Part shown: one piece after another, positions 10,263 through 20,306 of the stretch | How the letters are laid out: every line of letters starts with the position of its first letter | Position numbering within the stretch: position 1 is the first letter of the stretch | NCBI RefSeq assembly: GCF_003324525.1 | Contig: NZ_QGDC01000011.1 | Span: 1 to 64,000, forward strand | Source of the DNA: Mucilaginibacter hurinus | Lineage (GTDB): Bacteria; Bacteroidota; Bacteroidia; Sphingobacteriales; Sphingobacteriaceae | DNA length: 64,000 bases | Direction: 5' to 3' | Program-made: the position numbers and the translations under genes | Notes under the pieces: model-generated | What the model was told of the DNA's origin: nothing | What the model saw: the letters and a program-made list of their open reading frames with translations, nothing else | Database searches by the model: none

Positions 10263-11819
10263 CTATCGTATTCTGTACAAAACCCAGTCATTGGTTTCGT
10301 ATACATTAACGAGGCTTATTCCGGAATTTATGCTTTTTAATATGGCCGGATATTTATCACTCAATTGCGAGTATGTAAATACTATATTTTGGCGGGTTGC
10401 CACCAATATGTAATCTGCATATTTATCAGGTGCTTCAACTGTTTGCAAATAGTTATCCTGGTAAGGTAAAACAAGTTTCTTAAAGTCTTGAGCGTTAACA
10501 AAGGCGGCAATAGGATAAGCGATAGCATCGTCCATCAATACTTCGGCACCTGCGGGCAAACTGTTTATATAGCTTGCTATATCCTGGTTATCGGCTTGTT
10601 TTAAATTTAGTTTCCTTTCAAACAACGCGGAGTAAAAGTTCTTCTCATCAATTACCTGCGAGTTTTTAAGATAATAATAACCTGAGTATAACTGCGAAAG
10701 TGCCAGTACACCAAATATAATGGTTAACGTCCGGGTATATCTTACCGAAGGGGCCTTTATTAGGATGCATAAAAACGCGAGCACTAAAAACAGCAAATAA
10801 TATTCAAACGTCACAAATATCTTGTCATACTTTATACGGATGAATTCGATAAACGCAAAGGGCGTTAACAACGTTAATATTTGATAGGTGTTCTCTTTAA
10901 AAAGAAAAATTGCTACTAAAATAAGCGGGCAAAAAATCAGGATTTTTGCCGATACCATTAATGACGCATCCGGCAGTTTGTAATTTACCGCAGTTGCCGC
11001 CAGGTCATAGTTCAGTTTGTCAGTAATGATACTCCATGTAGCATAGGGGCTCTCAATAAAGTAATTCATATCCTCGGCGTGCGTAAGGTTCAGCAACTTG
11101 TAAAACAGGATACATACTATAGGCAATATAAATATGATGATATACAGCGCGAAGGTTTTATTGATAAGCTTACGCCTTAATGAAGGATTATTAAAACTCA
11201 GGAAAAGCCTGAATATTGATTCCTGCTCACTCAGGTTAAGCGAATTAATGGTAATTGACAACACCAACGGGATAAAAAAGATGCTGAGCCATATAAACCG
11301 GTAGTCGCAAAATATTAAGGTAACCAGGCATATACTGGCTATTGATACGTGGAAGGTAGTGTTAGAGCGGTAAAATTTAAGTATGTTGTAAAAAAACAAA
11401 TAGAAAAAAATCAGCACCATATATATGCTTTTACCTGCGCAGGCAGCATATAATATACCCGGATGAAAAACAAAGGTTAGCAGAACGATAAAGAAGTAGG
11501 CGTTACGCTCCTTGTTGACTATTGAACTGGAAATAAGGTAAAATAAACCGGCCATGCCAAATGATGATGCCAGCAGCGGCGCCAGGTCATAACTTATGGA
11601 CGTGAAAGCCAGTATGCCATAAAAAGGAAGTATAGGGGATGTTAAACCCATCACTTTTAACCTGTTACCAACACCGCCGAAAACTATTTTCGCCTTCTCA
11701 ATAAAAAACAGCGCTTCTTCATTATAATAGCCCAGCTTGTTTAAATAAACTGCACAAAGCAAGTAATATACTGCCAGTATAGCAGTAACTATTATCAAAA
11801 ATGTGCGCTTGTTCCTCAT
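10263..11819 (-). CDS. Polytopic membrane protein of the polysaccharide operon (GT-C-like)
   Basis: A 518-aa protein with about 10-12 membrane helices over residues 1-380, followed by a soluble C-terminal region of ~130 aa. This layout resembles GT-C glycosyltransferases and other lipid-linked-sugar enzymes. A short acidic loop follows the first helix (LGYYNEEALFFIEKA, about 29-43), a place where GT-C enzymes often hold the catalytic acid, but no definite family signature is seen. Its ATG overlaps the stop of the GT2 gene (ATGA), so the two are translationally coupled. It is the last gene of the operon histidine kinase - BcsB-like - GT2 - this gene. Likely roles are a second sugar transferase, a polymer modifier or an export partner; these are inference from context. 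Confidence 0.6.
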   Translation of the reverse strand: MRNKRTFLIIVTAILAVYYLLCAVYLNKLGYYNEEALFFIEKAKIVFGGVGNRLKVMGLTSPILPFYGILAFTSISYDLAPLLASSFGMAGLFYLISSSIVNKERNAYFFIVLLTFVFHPGILYAACAGKSIYMVLIFFYLFFYNILKFYRSNTTFHVSIASICLVTLIFCDYRFIWLSIFFIPLVLSITINSLNLSEQESIFRLFLSFNNPSLRRKLINKTFALYIIIFILPIVCILFYKLLNLTHAEDMNYFIESPYATWSIITDKLNYDLAATAVNYKLPDASLMVSAKILIFCPLILVAIFLFKENTYQILTLLTPFAFIEFIRIKYDKIFVTFEYYLLFLVLAFLCILIKAPSVRYTRTLTIIFGVLALSQLYSGYYYLKNSQVIDEKNFYSALFERKLNLKQADNQDIASYINSLPAGAEVLMDDAIAYPIAAFVNAQDFKKLVLPYQDNYLQTVEAPDKYADYILVATRQNIVFTYSQLSDKYPAILKSINSGISLVNVYETNDWVLYRIR

Positions 11820-13660
11820 TTTACAACGTTGGTCGGGTTATTAATTTTACTTAGGCCGTGGTTGGTTTTTTCCCAGTAAAACGGATTAACAATTAACTGG
11901 TACAAGCCTTTATAGGCCGCTATTGAGTGCAGTAGCCAGTATAACGGGTTTGCTATAGCAAATAAGATAAGCTCGTAAAAACGCCTTTTAAATACGGCCA
12001 TCATATTAATATATATCATCAATATATTTCCAATCATCAGGTTGAATATCGAAATAAACAATACCCAATCCGGGAAGATGGTACGAATGGTAGAAAGGTC
12101 GAACACAAGGTAGCATATAAATAGACCGAGTAATAACGGATATGCTAAAAACGTAAGCGGCGTTGCACCCACAAAGAAGTTAAACCCGAGGAAACCCCGC
12201 AAGCCCAACTTTTTATACAACTCAAGCGGATTGCGCATATGCACCAGGTAAGTTTGCATGTAGCCCTTTATCCAGCGTGACCGCTGACGCACCCAATTGA
12301 ACGGCTCATTGTTTGCCTCTTCATAAGTTGTAGAGTTTACAATGGCTACCTTATAGCCTTTATCATACGCGCGCACACCCAGGTCAGCATCTTCGGTAAC
12401 GTTAAAAGGATCCCAGCCGCCAAGGTCAATCAGGCCTTCCATTTTAAAGTGGTTACTGGTGCCACCAAGCGGTATAGGTATATCCAGCGTATCAAGGCCC
12501 GGTAGCATATAATCAAACCAGTATGAATACTCCAGCGTAAACATACGCGTAAGGAAGTTCTCGTTACGGTTAAAATAGTTTAACGAGCATTGCACACATA
12601 TAAAGTTTAGCGGAAGCTTATCAAACAAGGTAACCACTTTTTTCAGTTGGTCAGTGTCCGGTATATCCTCCGCATCGTAAATTGTTAGGTACTTGCCGCG
12701 AGAGAAATGCAGGCCGTAGTTACAAGCCTTCGGCTTGGTTTTCGGCATGTGAAAAGGGACTACAATTACCTCAAATACACCTGGGAAATCCAGATTTTTT
12801 ACTGCCGTAAGTGTTTCATCGTCATCATCCTCAATCAGCAATTTAACGTCAAGTCGTTCGCGCGGATAGTCAAGACTTTGTAAGTTCCAGATCAGTTTTT
12901 TAATCAGGTTGCCTTCACGGTAAACAGGCAGGTGTATGGTGTAGTAAGGCAACTCCTCATCTACAACGTCGCGTACCTCGTTATTGGTAACGGCCTGGTG
13001 CAGCTCAAACCTTGAGCCCACTAATGCCAAAAACAGCTTAAAGGTAATAGCCAGCAGGAAAAACGTACTGATTATTACGTTAAATACAATCGAAGTGTTT
13101 TTAAAATCGAGTACCAGGCATACGCTGAATACCGCCAGGAAAATAAATACGAATGTAAGCTGCGGTGAAGTAAAGGTTATCCAGGCTGAACTTTTAGGAT
13201 CCTGGTGCAGTAATTCATAAACTGCGGATTTTACGTACTTTTCACCGGTAAGCTTATGGCTCATCCAGGTCACTTCTAAGTCCGACGCTACGATTATTTT
13301 AGGTTCGCAATCAAAAGTCGCTTTTAAATAGTCAAGAAAGAACTGGTCCGTAGGGTCAGCCATAATGGCCACTATCTTTCCGTCCTCAAAACGAAGCGGA
13401 AGCCCTACATAGTCGTTTATAAACTTTAGTTCAACTTTGCTTAAAACGTCTTCATCAACTTCCTGCTCCCTTACTTCTTCAATAACATAACCGGCATTTA
13501 CTAACGATCGCTCGTAGTTTTTACGGGATATAAAGCCGAAGTTTAAAGCAACCTTTATAAAAGATTGATTTAAGTCGCCGGCCATTTTTTCAATCCGTTG
13601 CTTATCAGCAGCGCTGATAAAGCCATCATTGATCAAAAGCTCACGAATTGAAATGCTCAT
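11816..13660 (-). CDS. GT2 polysaccharide synthase with N-terminal MshEN-like domain
   Basis: Processive family-2 glycosyltransferase of the cellulose-synthase type, probably polymerising a polysaccharide from a nucleotide sugar at the inner membrane. Residues 1-150 look like an MshEN (GspE N-terminal) domain: two similar helical modules, LLINDGFIS (8-16) and VALNFGFIS (37-45). Two TM helices (about 165-215) lead into the catalytic domain with EDDDDET (277-283), the DAED substrate/metal motif (329-332), the TEDAD catalytic base region (422-426) and QRSRW (459-463). Three or more TM helices follow. MshEN domains bind c-di-GMP in MshE and NfrB. Here the RLG element of the binding motif is degenerate, so ligand binding is uncertain. 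No PilZ domain is present. It lies 65 bp after the BcsB-like gene and is coupled to the downstream gene. Confidence 0.85.
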   Translation of the reverse strand: MSISIRELLINDGFISAADKQRIEKMAGDLNQSFIKVALNFGFISRKNYERSLVNAGYVIEEVREQEVDEDVLSKVELKFINDYVGLPLRFEDGKIVAIMADPTDQFFLDYLKATFDCEPKIIVASDLEVTWMSHKLTGEKYVKSAVYELLHQDPKSSAWITFTSPQLTFVFIFLAVFSVCLVLDFKNTSIVFNVIISTFFLLAITFKLFLALVGSRFELHQAVTNNEVRDVVDEELPYYTIHLPVYREGNLIKKLIWNLQSLDYPRERLDVKLLIEDDDDETLTAVKNLDFPGVFEVIVVPFHMPKTKPKACNYGLHFSRGKYLTIYDAEDIPDTDQLKKVVTLFDKLPLNFICVQCSLNYFNRNENFLTRMFTLEYSYWFDYMLPGLDTLDIPIPLGGTSNHFKMEGLIDLGGWDPFNVTEDADLGVRAYDKGYKVAIVNSTTYEEANNEPFNWVRQRSRWIKGYMQTYLVHMRNPLELYKKLGLRGFLGFNFFVGATPLTFLAYPLLLGLFICYLVFDLSTIRTIFPDWVLFISIFNLMIGNILMIYINMMAVFKRRFYELILFAIANPLYWLLHSIAAYKGLYQLIVNPFYWEKTNHGLSKINNPTNVVK

Positions 13661-13725
13661 TTAAATCAGATAAATAATAGGAAACAGGGAATTACCTTGT
13701 GCAGGTAATTCCCCGTAGATGATTT

Positions 13726-15807
13726 TTACTCGTTAAACAGGTCCTGTGAAGTTTGAACTCTTGAACGTACATAAAGGAATGATAACAGGATCAGTATCAA
13801 TATGCCCAAAAGGATATATAAGTTATAGCTATCCCAAAACTTGGCCAGGTCGCTTTTGGTATCTATATACTCCAGGTTTTCGCTTGACTTGTTGATGTTA
13901 AACAGGTATTTGTTCTGGTTTACATCAGAAATACATACGTTGCTTGACAATGTTGAAAGCTGCTCGGTTATAGAGCGTGATACAGCTAAAAATGCTTCGG
14001 CCGGCCGTGCACCTGTAGCGGTTAACACCAGCGTTGCGTTATTACTGCGGCCATAAAAAATTTGCGCCAAACCGTTTGACACACTGTCTGAAAGTGAGTA
14101 AACCACTGTGCTGTTATCGGCATTATATAAACGGAACTGCTGGTCGAATTTGATTGGCGCATCCGGAAACTCTTTCATCAACGGGTCTTCTTTTGATAAC
14201 AGGGCGATGATGTTGAATTTTTTAAGATCCCCGTTATCCATTCCGTCGGAATATACTATCTCAGGGAAATTATTTGAATTGATGTTATTATTTAACTCGT
14301 ATATAATTTCACCTAAAGCACCTGCGGCATACTTTGCATACTCCTTACTTACAATGATGCGTGTAGTGCCGCTGTTAAATGCTTCGGGATATTGGTAAAA
14401 ACTCAAATCGCTGGTAACAAATGGGTTTTTTGATGACAAGTACGATTTGTCAACATCCAGTTCAGCAAAGAAATTGGTGAAGCTGTTATGGCAGTTGCCA
14501 CTGCTTGGGTAAAATCTGAACTCCGCTTCCAGCGTATTGTATTTATGGTGCTGGTACCGGTTAATGGTAACGGCAGTATTTAATTTGCCCGAAGCACCAA
14601 GTTTTTCGCTGCTTATTAATAAACCGTTAAGGTATACGTTGAAAAAGCCACGGTCGCCAGGGTTAAGGGCGCTGTATAAACCTATAAAGCGTATCTCAAC
14701 CTCTTTAGGAGTGAAACTAAAGTCGCTGTTTTTAAAGTTGTATGATGTTTTTAACGAGCCTATACCTGATACAAATGTGCTGGCACCGCCAATTTGTTTG
14801 ATTGACAGTTTCGAGCGGCTCTCGTCAATGTTTTGGAAATATGAATTTTCGGCCTTGTCGATGAACAGGTAATCGCCGAAGGTAGAATTCAGGATATTCA
14901 TATTGCCTAACGCTGTGATGCTTTTCTCGTAGCCGGCATCATCATTAGCTGTTATAAATAATATCTCGTTAGGTACCGCGCTTGCCGATACCGTTTTAAC
15001 CGGTACAATTTTTCCTTTAACACTCACCATGTTAACCACGGTATCAACAAACGAAGTAACAGACTTGTGTAAATAAAATAAGCCCTGGTTGCCTTGCGGA
15101 GTTACCTTTATAAGGCTGCGTTTGTCGCCAGGTAATGAACCTAATGAGCCAACCATGATATAGTTTTTCACGCTATCGGGTAATCTACCTTGTTCAAACA
15201 CCGAAATATTTTTACTCGACGTTTTCTTGAGGCGTGAATATGCCCATGCTACCGCTTTTAAGTCTTTTAAGCTTGGGTTGCTCGGGTGTACAATGGCTGT
15301 TTTTGACTCAAAGCAGTTACTGATATTTACGTTATTAAAAAAGTTTTTATTGCTTTTTAATAATGATAGATAGGAGTAACCTTTCACTTTTATCCACATA
15401 GCCGGATTGTCAAGATCTTTACACTTGTCATCGGTTATGGTTAACAGGGTTTTTACCTGGATTTTAAGGAACTTATCAGGTGAAATATCAGCCCTGCTCA
15501 GGTTAACTGCAACCCGTTGTATTGAGTCCTTAGTAAGGCGTCCGCTGTATACCGGCTCATTGTTTATAAGCAAATTGATAAAAGAGCGTTCTTTTATCAG
15601 CGCTTGTGAGGGCTCAAAGTATATCACTAACTTGCTGCCATTTATTTCAACAAGCGGGCTTATCCTTAAAAAGTAGGATGTGGCGCCACTCATGCCGAAG
15701 ATAGCATTGTCATTGTGGCCCATGGATTTAAAGGTTACTATACTTTGTGCCGATGATGCCTTAGTTAAAAGAAACACAAGGGCCAATAAGGTAAAAAGTC
15801 TGTTCAT
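13726..15807 (-). CDS. BcsB-like periplasmic synthase partner
   Basis: A 693-aa protein with a signal peptide (1-20, ending SSAQ), a long periplasmic region and one C-terminal membrane helix (about 663-680) followed by a short cytoplasmic tail. This is the topology of the cellulose synthase regulatory subunit BcsB, which guides the nascent glucan across the periplasm. TDDKCKDLDNPAMWIKV (125-141) is very like the BcsB carbohydrate-binding motif. Alternating jellyroll and flavodoxin-like segments fit the rest. It sits directly upstream of the GT2 gene, as bcsB accompanies bcsA. Because the synthase lacks PilZ and the locus lacks bcsC and bcsZ, the polymer need not be cellulose. The gene starts 13 bp after the histidine kinase gene. 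Confidence 0.8.
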   Translation of the reverse strand: MNRLFTLLALVFLLTKASSAQSIVTFKSMGHNDNAIFGMSGATSYFLRISPLVEINGSKLVIYFEPSQALIKERSFINLLINNEPVYSGRLTKDSIQRVAVNLSRADISPDKFLKIQVKTLLTITDDKCKDLDNPAMWIKVKGYSYLSLLKSNKNFFNNVNISNCFESKTAIVHPSNPSLKDLKAVAWAYSRLKKTSSKNISVFEQGRLPDSVKNYIMVGSLGSLPGDKRSLIKVTPQGNQGLFYLHKSVTSFVDTVVNMVSVKGKIVPVKTVSASAVPNEILFITANDDAGYEKSITALGNMNILNSTFGDYLFIDKAENSYFQNIDESRSKLSIKQIGGASTFVSGIGSLKTSYNFKNSDFSFTPKEVEIRFIGLYSALNPGDRGFFNVYLNGLLISSEKLGASGKLNTAVTINRYQHHKYNTLEAEFRFYPSSGNCHNSFTNFFAELDVDKSYLSSKNPFVTSDLSFYQYPEAFNSGTTRIIVSKEYAKYAAGALGEIIYELNNNINSNNFPEIVYSDGMDNGDLKKFNIIALLSKEDPLMKEFPDAPIKFDQQFRLYNADNSTVVYSLSDSVSNGLAQIFYGRSNNATLVLTATGARPAEAFLAVSRSITEQLSTLSSNVCISDVNQNKYLFNINKSSENLEYIDTKSDLAKFWDSYNLYILLGILILILLSFLYVRSRVQTSQDLFNE

Positions 15808-15820
15808 CGAGTTGTAAGGG

Positions 15821-17167
15821 TTAATTTATTACGGAAAATTCTACTCTAAAATAGTTGCCATTATCATCACTGCGGTAGGTAACATCGCCACCCATTTCCT
15901 GCGCCATCAATTTGGCTATGGAGAGGCCCAGGCCCAGCCGGCTTTCTTTTGAATCAGATACGTCATTCAGCGTACGTAGCTTGTTAAACATCATATCTAA
16001 TTCTTCCTGGCCTATGGCAATGCCTTCGTCTATGATTTCAAAAACAAATTTTTGGCGTTGTAAGCTGGTTACTACTTTGATATTGTTGTTGGTTTGCGAA
16101 AACTTAATGGCGTTTGATAAAAGGTTTTGAAATACCTGTCCTGCAAATACACGGTCGAGCTTCACATTCAAAGGTAGTTTTAAAATATTGTCTACCAAAT
16201 GGATGTTTTTCATGTGAGCGGTTTCAACAAGTCCTTTAAATACGTATTGAACTTCGGCATTCGCGTCAAATATCTCCATGTTAAACTTCATCTCAGGCGA
16301 TGAAATTTCTTTAACATCCATCAGCTTGTTAAGCATGTACTGCATTTTTTCGGCAGATTCGGTAATGTAACCAACATACTCTTTCTGGTCGCTGCTTAGG
16401 CGATAGTCTTCCTCTTTAACCATGTTATTACTCATGATTATAGAGCCTATCAGGTTTTTAAGGTCATGGCCGGCAATATTAATGAAGCTGTTTTTCTGCT
16501 CATCCAGTTTGCGCAGTTGTTCATACTGCATGTCAATAATATTATTCTTCTCGTTAATGTCGCGGTTTTGTTCTTTTAACTGTTCGTTTGATTTAGCGAT
16601 GAGTATTTGTGACCGGACTTCGCGGGTTAGTACTTTATGCCGCGCATGCGGTATAAGACATGAAACAAATACCACGATAAAGAAGAACTGCCCGCCATTA
16701 CTTATCACCAGGTCAAGGCTATACTCATTAAATATGTTAAAGAATATAGCCAACAGCAGCATGGCTATTAATACCTGGATAACAGAGTTGAATGATTCCC
16801 AAAAAACCTGCAGATTAAAAAATAATATAATTATGGCGTATAGTAAAAAGTAAACATTTAACGATTCAATAGGAACCATGTTACATAACAGTGCTGCTGT
16901 TGTTGAGAGAATGAACAGCGCGATATGCAATAAAGCCCGGTAGTTGTATTTTTTTGACTGGAAAAAGTTATAAAGTATATAAATTACAAATACAGTAGTG
17001 AACCTGACAATCAAAAACTGGTAAAAAAGGTCATTAGCATAAATATAATCAACTATGCTAAACAAAGGATAAAGAAATATGGTTGACCAGATAATGTTAT
17101 TAGTTTGATACCAGGCTTTTTTTGATATTTCCCGTGCAAACTCTTCTTTAGTAATTTGAATAAACAT
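15821..17167 (-). CDS. Membrane sensor histidine kinase of the polysaccharide operon
   Basis: A 448-aa kinase. Residues 20-175 hold about six membrane helices with short loops, so it probably senses something in or at the membrane. A coiled coil follows (about 190-228), then the HisKA box FINIAGHDLKN with phospho-acceptor H234, and a HATPase domain with NLLSNAIKFS (N box) and the glycine-rich LGLGLSIAKLM near the C-terminus. There is no receiver domain and no response regulator in the operon, so its partner is elsewhere. It is the first gene of the unit, 13 bp before the BcsB-like gene. This arrangement suggests that it controls polymer production. The promoter should lie in the 17.2-17.7 kb gap. 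Confidence 0.85.
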   Translation of the reverse strand: MFIQITKEEFAREISKKAWYQTNNIIWSTIFLYPLFSIVDYIYANDLFYQFLIVRFTTVFVIYILYNFFQSKKYNYRALLHIALFILSTTAALLCNMVPIESLNVYFLLYAIIILFFNLQVFWESFNSVIQVLIAMLLLAIFFNIFNEYSLDLVISNGGQFFFIVVFVSCLIPHARHKVLTREVRSQILIAKSNEQLKEQNRDINEKNNIIDMQYEQLRKLDEQKNSFINIAGHDLKNLIGSIIMSNNMVKEEDYRLSSDQKEYVGYITESAEKMQYMLNKLMDVKEISSPEMKFNMEIFDANAEVQYVFKGLVETAHMKNIHLVDNILKLPLNVKLDRVFAGQVFQNLLSNAIKFSQTNNNIKVVTSLQRQKFVFEIIDEGIAIGQEELDMMFNKLRTLNDVSDSKESRLGLGLSIAKLMAQEMGGDVTYRSDDNGNYFRVEFSVIN

Positions 17168-17732
17168 TATTTAATATTAAATGATAATAATGGAACCGCG
17201 TTAAATTCGATATGTGAAATTTAGGAATTTAAAATTTCAACCTGTCATGCTTGTTAATAAATCGGGCCATGTTAGAAAGTTATTCGTATAAAATGGCTCC
17301 TGTAATCACCTCTCATTTACAAAAAGCAATCCAATTGCAGGCAAAACATAACGTGCGGCGTTTAAAAGATCAAATAAAATAAGCAAACCATCAATTTGTG
17401 CGTATTCCTGGTGAGATTAAGGTAAATGTTGAAGTAAATTACCGCGATTACCGTTTAAATTCTCAGTTTGTAATTTATCTCCGGGGTGCTGACTACACAT
17501 CAACATTATGATTTTTGGGGTGGCATTTCCATATACTGCGGAAAAATTTTCCTCACTTTATGGGCGGTGGAAAAATTAATTCCCCAAACAATTACACATT
17601 TGATTAGGTTGTTGGGGGTAAAAGGGCTAGATCAGAGTCTACCAGAGTGTTCTAAAACTTGCGGTTAGTTACGACTAAAAGTAGTGCCATAAGTTGGGTT
17701 AATTCACTAACTTTACACCATATTATATAATT
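17168..17732. other. 565-bp intergenic region upstream of operon and desaturase
   Basis: AT-rich divergent region between the polysaccharide operon (-) and the desaturase (+). It holds a stem-loop with arms CCCCAAACAA (17582-17591) and TTGTTGGGG (17609-17617), one bulged base. A TAACTTTA box at 17708-17715, 17 bp before the desaturase ATG, is a weak -7 candidate. A 37-codon ORF at 17269-17382 (+) is basic and short and is not supported further. No tRNA or repeat was seen. Confidence 0.4.
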
Positions 17733-18713
17733 ATGAGATTTTTTGAAGAAAAAAGACGGGAAGTAATGTCGCACATCGAAAAATACATGCTGGAGAGCAT
17801 GAATGATTTTTTGAAGCCGATAGATACCATCTGGCAACCAGCCGATTTTTTACCCGACGCTTCAAGAGATACTTTCTTTGATGAAATAAAGGAATTACAG
17901 GAAAGTGCTGAAGGATTATCTTATGATTTAATTGCGGTATTAATAGGCGACACCATTACTGAAGAAGCGTTGCCAACCTATGAGTCATGGCTTACTATGG
18001 TTGAAGGCGTCTCTAAAGATGAAGAAGGCGGTTGGATGAAATGGACCCGTTATTGGACTGCCGAAGAGAACAGGCATGGCGATTTGCTGAATAAATACCT
18101 ATACTTATCAGGCAGAGTTAATATGCGGATGATGGAAGTGTCAACCCAGTACCTTATAGCCGACGGATTTGATATAGGTACCGGGACTGATCCCTACCGT
18201 AACTTTATTTATACCTCATTTCAGGAACTGGCTACCAATGTATCGCACCGCAGGGTAGCATCTCAGGCCAAAAAATATGGCGACTCACTTTTGTCAAAAA
18301 TGTGCGGCGTAATTGCTGCTGATGAGGCACGCCATGCAAAAGCATATAAATATTTTATCGAAAAGATATTTGAGGTAGATGCGAGTGAGGCTATGCTGGC
18401 GTTTGAAGACATGATGCGTAAAAAAATTGTAATGCCTGCACATTTTTTGCGTGAGATAGGTTTAAAAATAGGTCAAACATTCGGGCACTTTACTGATGCT
18501 GCCCAACGATTGGGTATTTACACCGCTGTTGATTATGTGGATATATTAAAAGAGCTAATAGAAGACTGGCATATTGAGAGTATCACAGACCTTAATGAGG
18601 AAGCAGAAAAAGCACGCGATTACTTAGTTAAGCTGCCCGAACGTTTATTGCGTGTAGCCGACAGGATGAAAAATCCGATGCTTGAATACAAGTTCAGCTG
18701 GATACACAGTTAA
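17733..18713 (+). CDS. Acyl-ACP desaturase (soluble, plant-type)
   Basis: Di-iron enzyme that introduces a cis double bond into an acyl chain bound to ACP, using ferredoxin and oxygen. The two iron-binding helices are visible: EENRHG (111-116) and DEARH (197-201). Additional glutamates lie at E78 and in SFQELATNVSHRR (162-174), completing the family's E, ExxH, E, ExxH set. The 326-aa length matches bacterial homologues. The start ATG at 17733 is preferred. It is monocistronic, convergent with and immediately abutting the next gene. It provides membrane unsaturation independently of the fab-like operon at 27-32 kb, though ACP-bound products could meet. Confidence 0.92.
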   Translation: MRFFEEKRREVMSHIEKYMLESMNDFLKPIDTIWQPADFLPDASRDTFFDEIKELQESAEGLSYDLIAVLIGDTITEEALPTYESWLTMVEGVSKDEEGGWMKWTRYWTAEENRHGDLLNKYLYLSGRVNMRMMEVSTQYLIADGFDIGTGTDPYRNFIYTSFQELATNVSHRRVASQAKKYGDSLLSKMCGVIAADEARHAKAYKYFIEKIFEVDASEAMLAFEDMMRKKIVMPAHFLREIGLKIGQTFGHFTDAAQRLGIYTAVDYVDILKELIEDWHIESITDLNEEAEKARDYLVKLPERLLRVADRMKNPMLEYKFSWIHS

Positions 18714-19028
18714 TTAAAGCTGCGGAGTGGTGCCGCCTAAATATTTTGTAAATAACTCATCAAGTATGCCGTTAATGGTGAGCGCGTTAACATCGTCTAC
18801 GTAATGTTCGCTCTCATGCACTTCCAGCGCGTTGTCATTTGCTATCAGTTTAAACAAATATCCCTCATATAGTTCGGGTTGTACTATTAGTAATGCATTC
18901 CCCTCTCTGATTATGTTAAGACGGATATCTTCCATCCGTCGTTGCTGAAACAAGGGGTTTAGCTGGCTTTGCAAAACCTTATAAAACTCATCTGCATCTA
19001 TATCTTTATTGATAGGTACTATTTTCAT
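18714..19028 (-). CDS. Hypothetical protein (104 aa)
   Basis: A small acidic cytosolic protein beginning MKIVPINKDIDADEFYKVLQ, with alternating helix/strand character and a TPQL end. No membrane segment, signal peptide, cysteine pair or known motif is visible. It ends 1 bp after the desaturase stop on the opposite strand. Function unknown. Confidence 0.6.
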   Translation of the reverse strand: MKIVPINKDIDADEFYKVLQSQLNPLFQQRRMEDIRLNIIREGNALLIVQPELYEGYLFKLIANDNALEVHESEHYVDDVNALTINGILDELFTKYLGGTTPQL

Positions 19029-19164
19029 AACGGCATGTAACGGTTAACTTTGAATATAATGCCTTTGGCACAAAAAAAGTTTTTAACGATACCAAACAAC
19101 TTGTATAAAAGGGGTTTTAATGTTTAGCACTTGCAAAATAAACGTTGACTAAATTCAAACTAAC

Positions 19165-20184
19165 ATGAAATATAAATTATTAGGACGTTCAGGCTTAAAA
19201 GTTTCTGAATTGTGCCTGGGTACCATGGGTTTTGGCACCGAGAATGGATGGGGTGCGGATAAGGACACAAGTTTTGGCATCTTAGATACCTTTACTAATG
19301 CCGGAGGGAATTTCATTGATACCGCTAATATTTATAAGCTGGGCACCAGTGAAAAAATACTGGGCGAATACATAAGCAACCGTGACCGCGATTACTTTGT
19401 GCTGGCCACTAAATACAGTTTGCATGATAACAAAACCAATCCGAATGCGTCAGGCAATAACCGTAAAAACATGTTACGCAGTGTTGAGGAAAGTCTTAAG
19501 CGTTTAAAAACAGATTTTATTGATGTGCTGTACCTGCATATATGGGATGATATAACGCCTATTGATGAAGTATTGCGTGCGATGGATGATTTGATACGCC
19601 AGGGAAAAGTAAACTACGCTGCTATAAGTGATACACCGGCATGGGTAGTAGCAAAAGGGAACACACTGGCGGAGTTAATGGGCTGGAGCCAGTTTATTAC
19701 TTTGCAGGTTGAATACAGCCTTTTACAGCGCACGCCCGAGCGAGAGCTTATACCCATGGCAAAACACTATGGTATGACGGTTACACCGTGGGCACCGCTG
19801 GCAGGTGGTGCACTTACCGGTAAGTATTTAAGAGGTGAACACGGGCGTATAAAGCCCGAAAGTAACCGCCTTAATGATAATAGCGTAAGGATAACAAAAG
19901 CGGTAGTAGAGATAGCCGACGAACTAGGCATTTCACCCGGTAACGTAGCGTTGCAATGGACGCGCCAGCAGAATTTTTCATGTATACCTATTGTGGGCGC
20001 AACTAAGGTGAGCCAACTGGAGGATAACCTGCAAGTTATTGATGTTGAACTAACCGCCGCTCACCTGCAAAAGCTGGACGAGGCAAGTGCAATATCCTTA
20101 GGTTTCCCCGGCGATTTTTTTAGGGAAGATGCAGTAAAGCTCAATTCTTTTGGCGGGTTTTACGATAGGGTTGAAAAGCGTTAA
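19165..20184 (+). CDS. Aldo/keto reductase
   Basis: NADPH-dependent (alpha/beta)8-barrel oxidoreductase that reduces aldehydes or ketones, substrate unknown. The catalytic tetrad is present: D52 and Y57 in NFIDTANIYKLG, K83 in ATKY and H125 in YLHIWD. CLGTMGFGTENGWG near the start and IPIVGATKVSQLEDNL near the C-terminus (cofactor segment) place it with the YajO/general-stress type AKRs. The 339-aa length is normal. It is transcribed alone, 136 bp after the start of the preceding minus-strand gene. Confidence 0.92.
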   Translation: MKYKLLGRSGLKVSELCLGTMGFGTENGWGADKDTSFGILDTFTNAGGNFIDTANIYKLGTSEKILGEYISNRDRDYFVLATKYSLHDNKTNPNASGNNRKNMLRSVEESLKRLKTDFIDVLYLHIWDDITPIDEVLRAMDDLIRQGKVNYAAISDTPAWVVAKGNTLAELMGWSQFITLQVEYSLLQRTPERELIPMAKHYGMTVTPWAPLAGGALTGKYLRGEHGRIKPESNRLNDNSVRITKAVVEIADELGISPGNVALQWTRQQNFSCIPIVGATKVSQLEDNLQVIDVELTAAHLQKLDEASAISLGFPGDFFREDAVKLNSFGGFYDRVEKR

Positions 20185-20306
20185 CCAAACTTCTTATTCC
20201 ACACAGTTGTGCCGCAAGACGCATCTTTTTTTTAAAGTTATTGTGACCTGCTAAGGGGTTAAAAAAGTTTCTGCAAATGATAATTAAAAAAAATTAAATT
20301 GCTGTA

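Noticed and set aside
11816..15807. Cellulose synthesis (bcs) operon
   Set aside because: No PilZ in the synthase and no bcsC/bcsZ; the polymer cannot be named.
17486..17668. 60-codon ORF between histidine kinase and desaturase
   Set aside because: It overlaps a stem-loop, has no ribosome site and has a random-looking composition.
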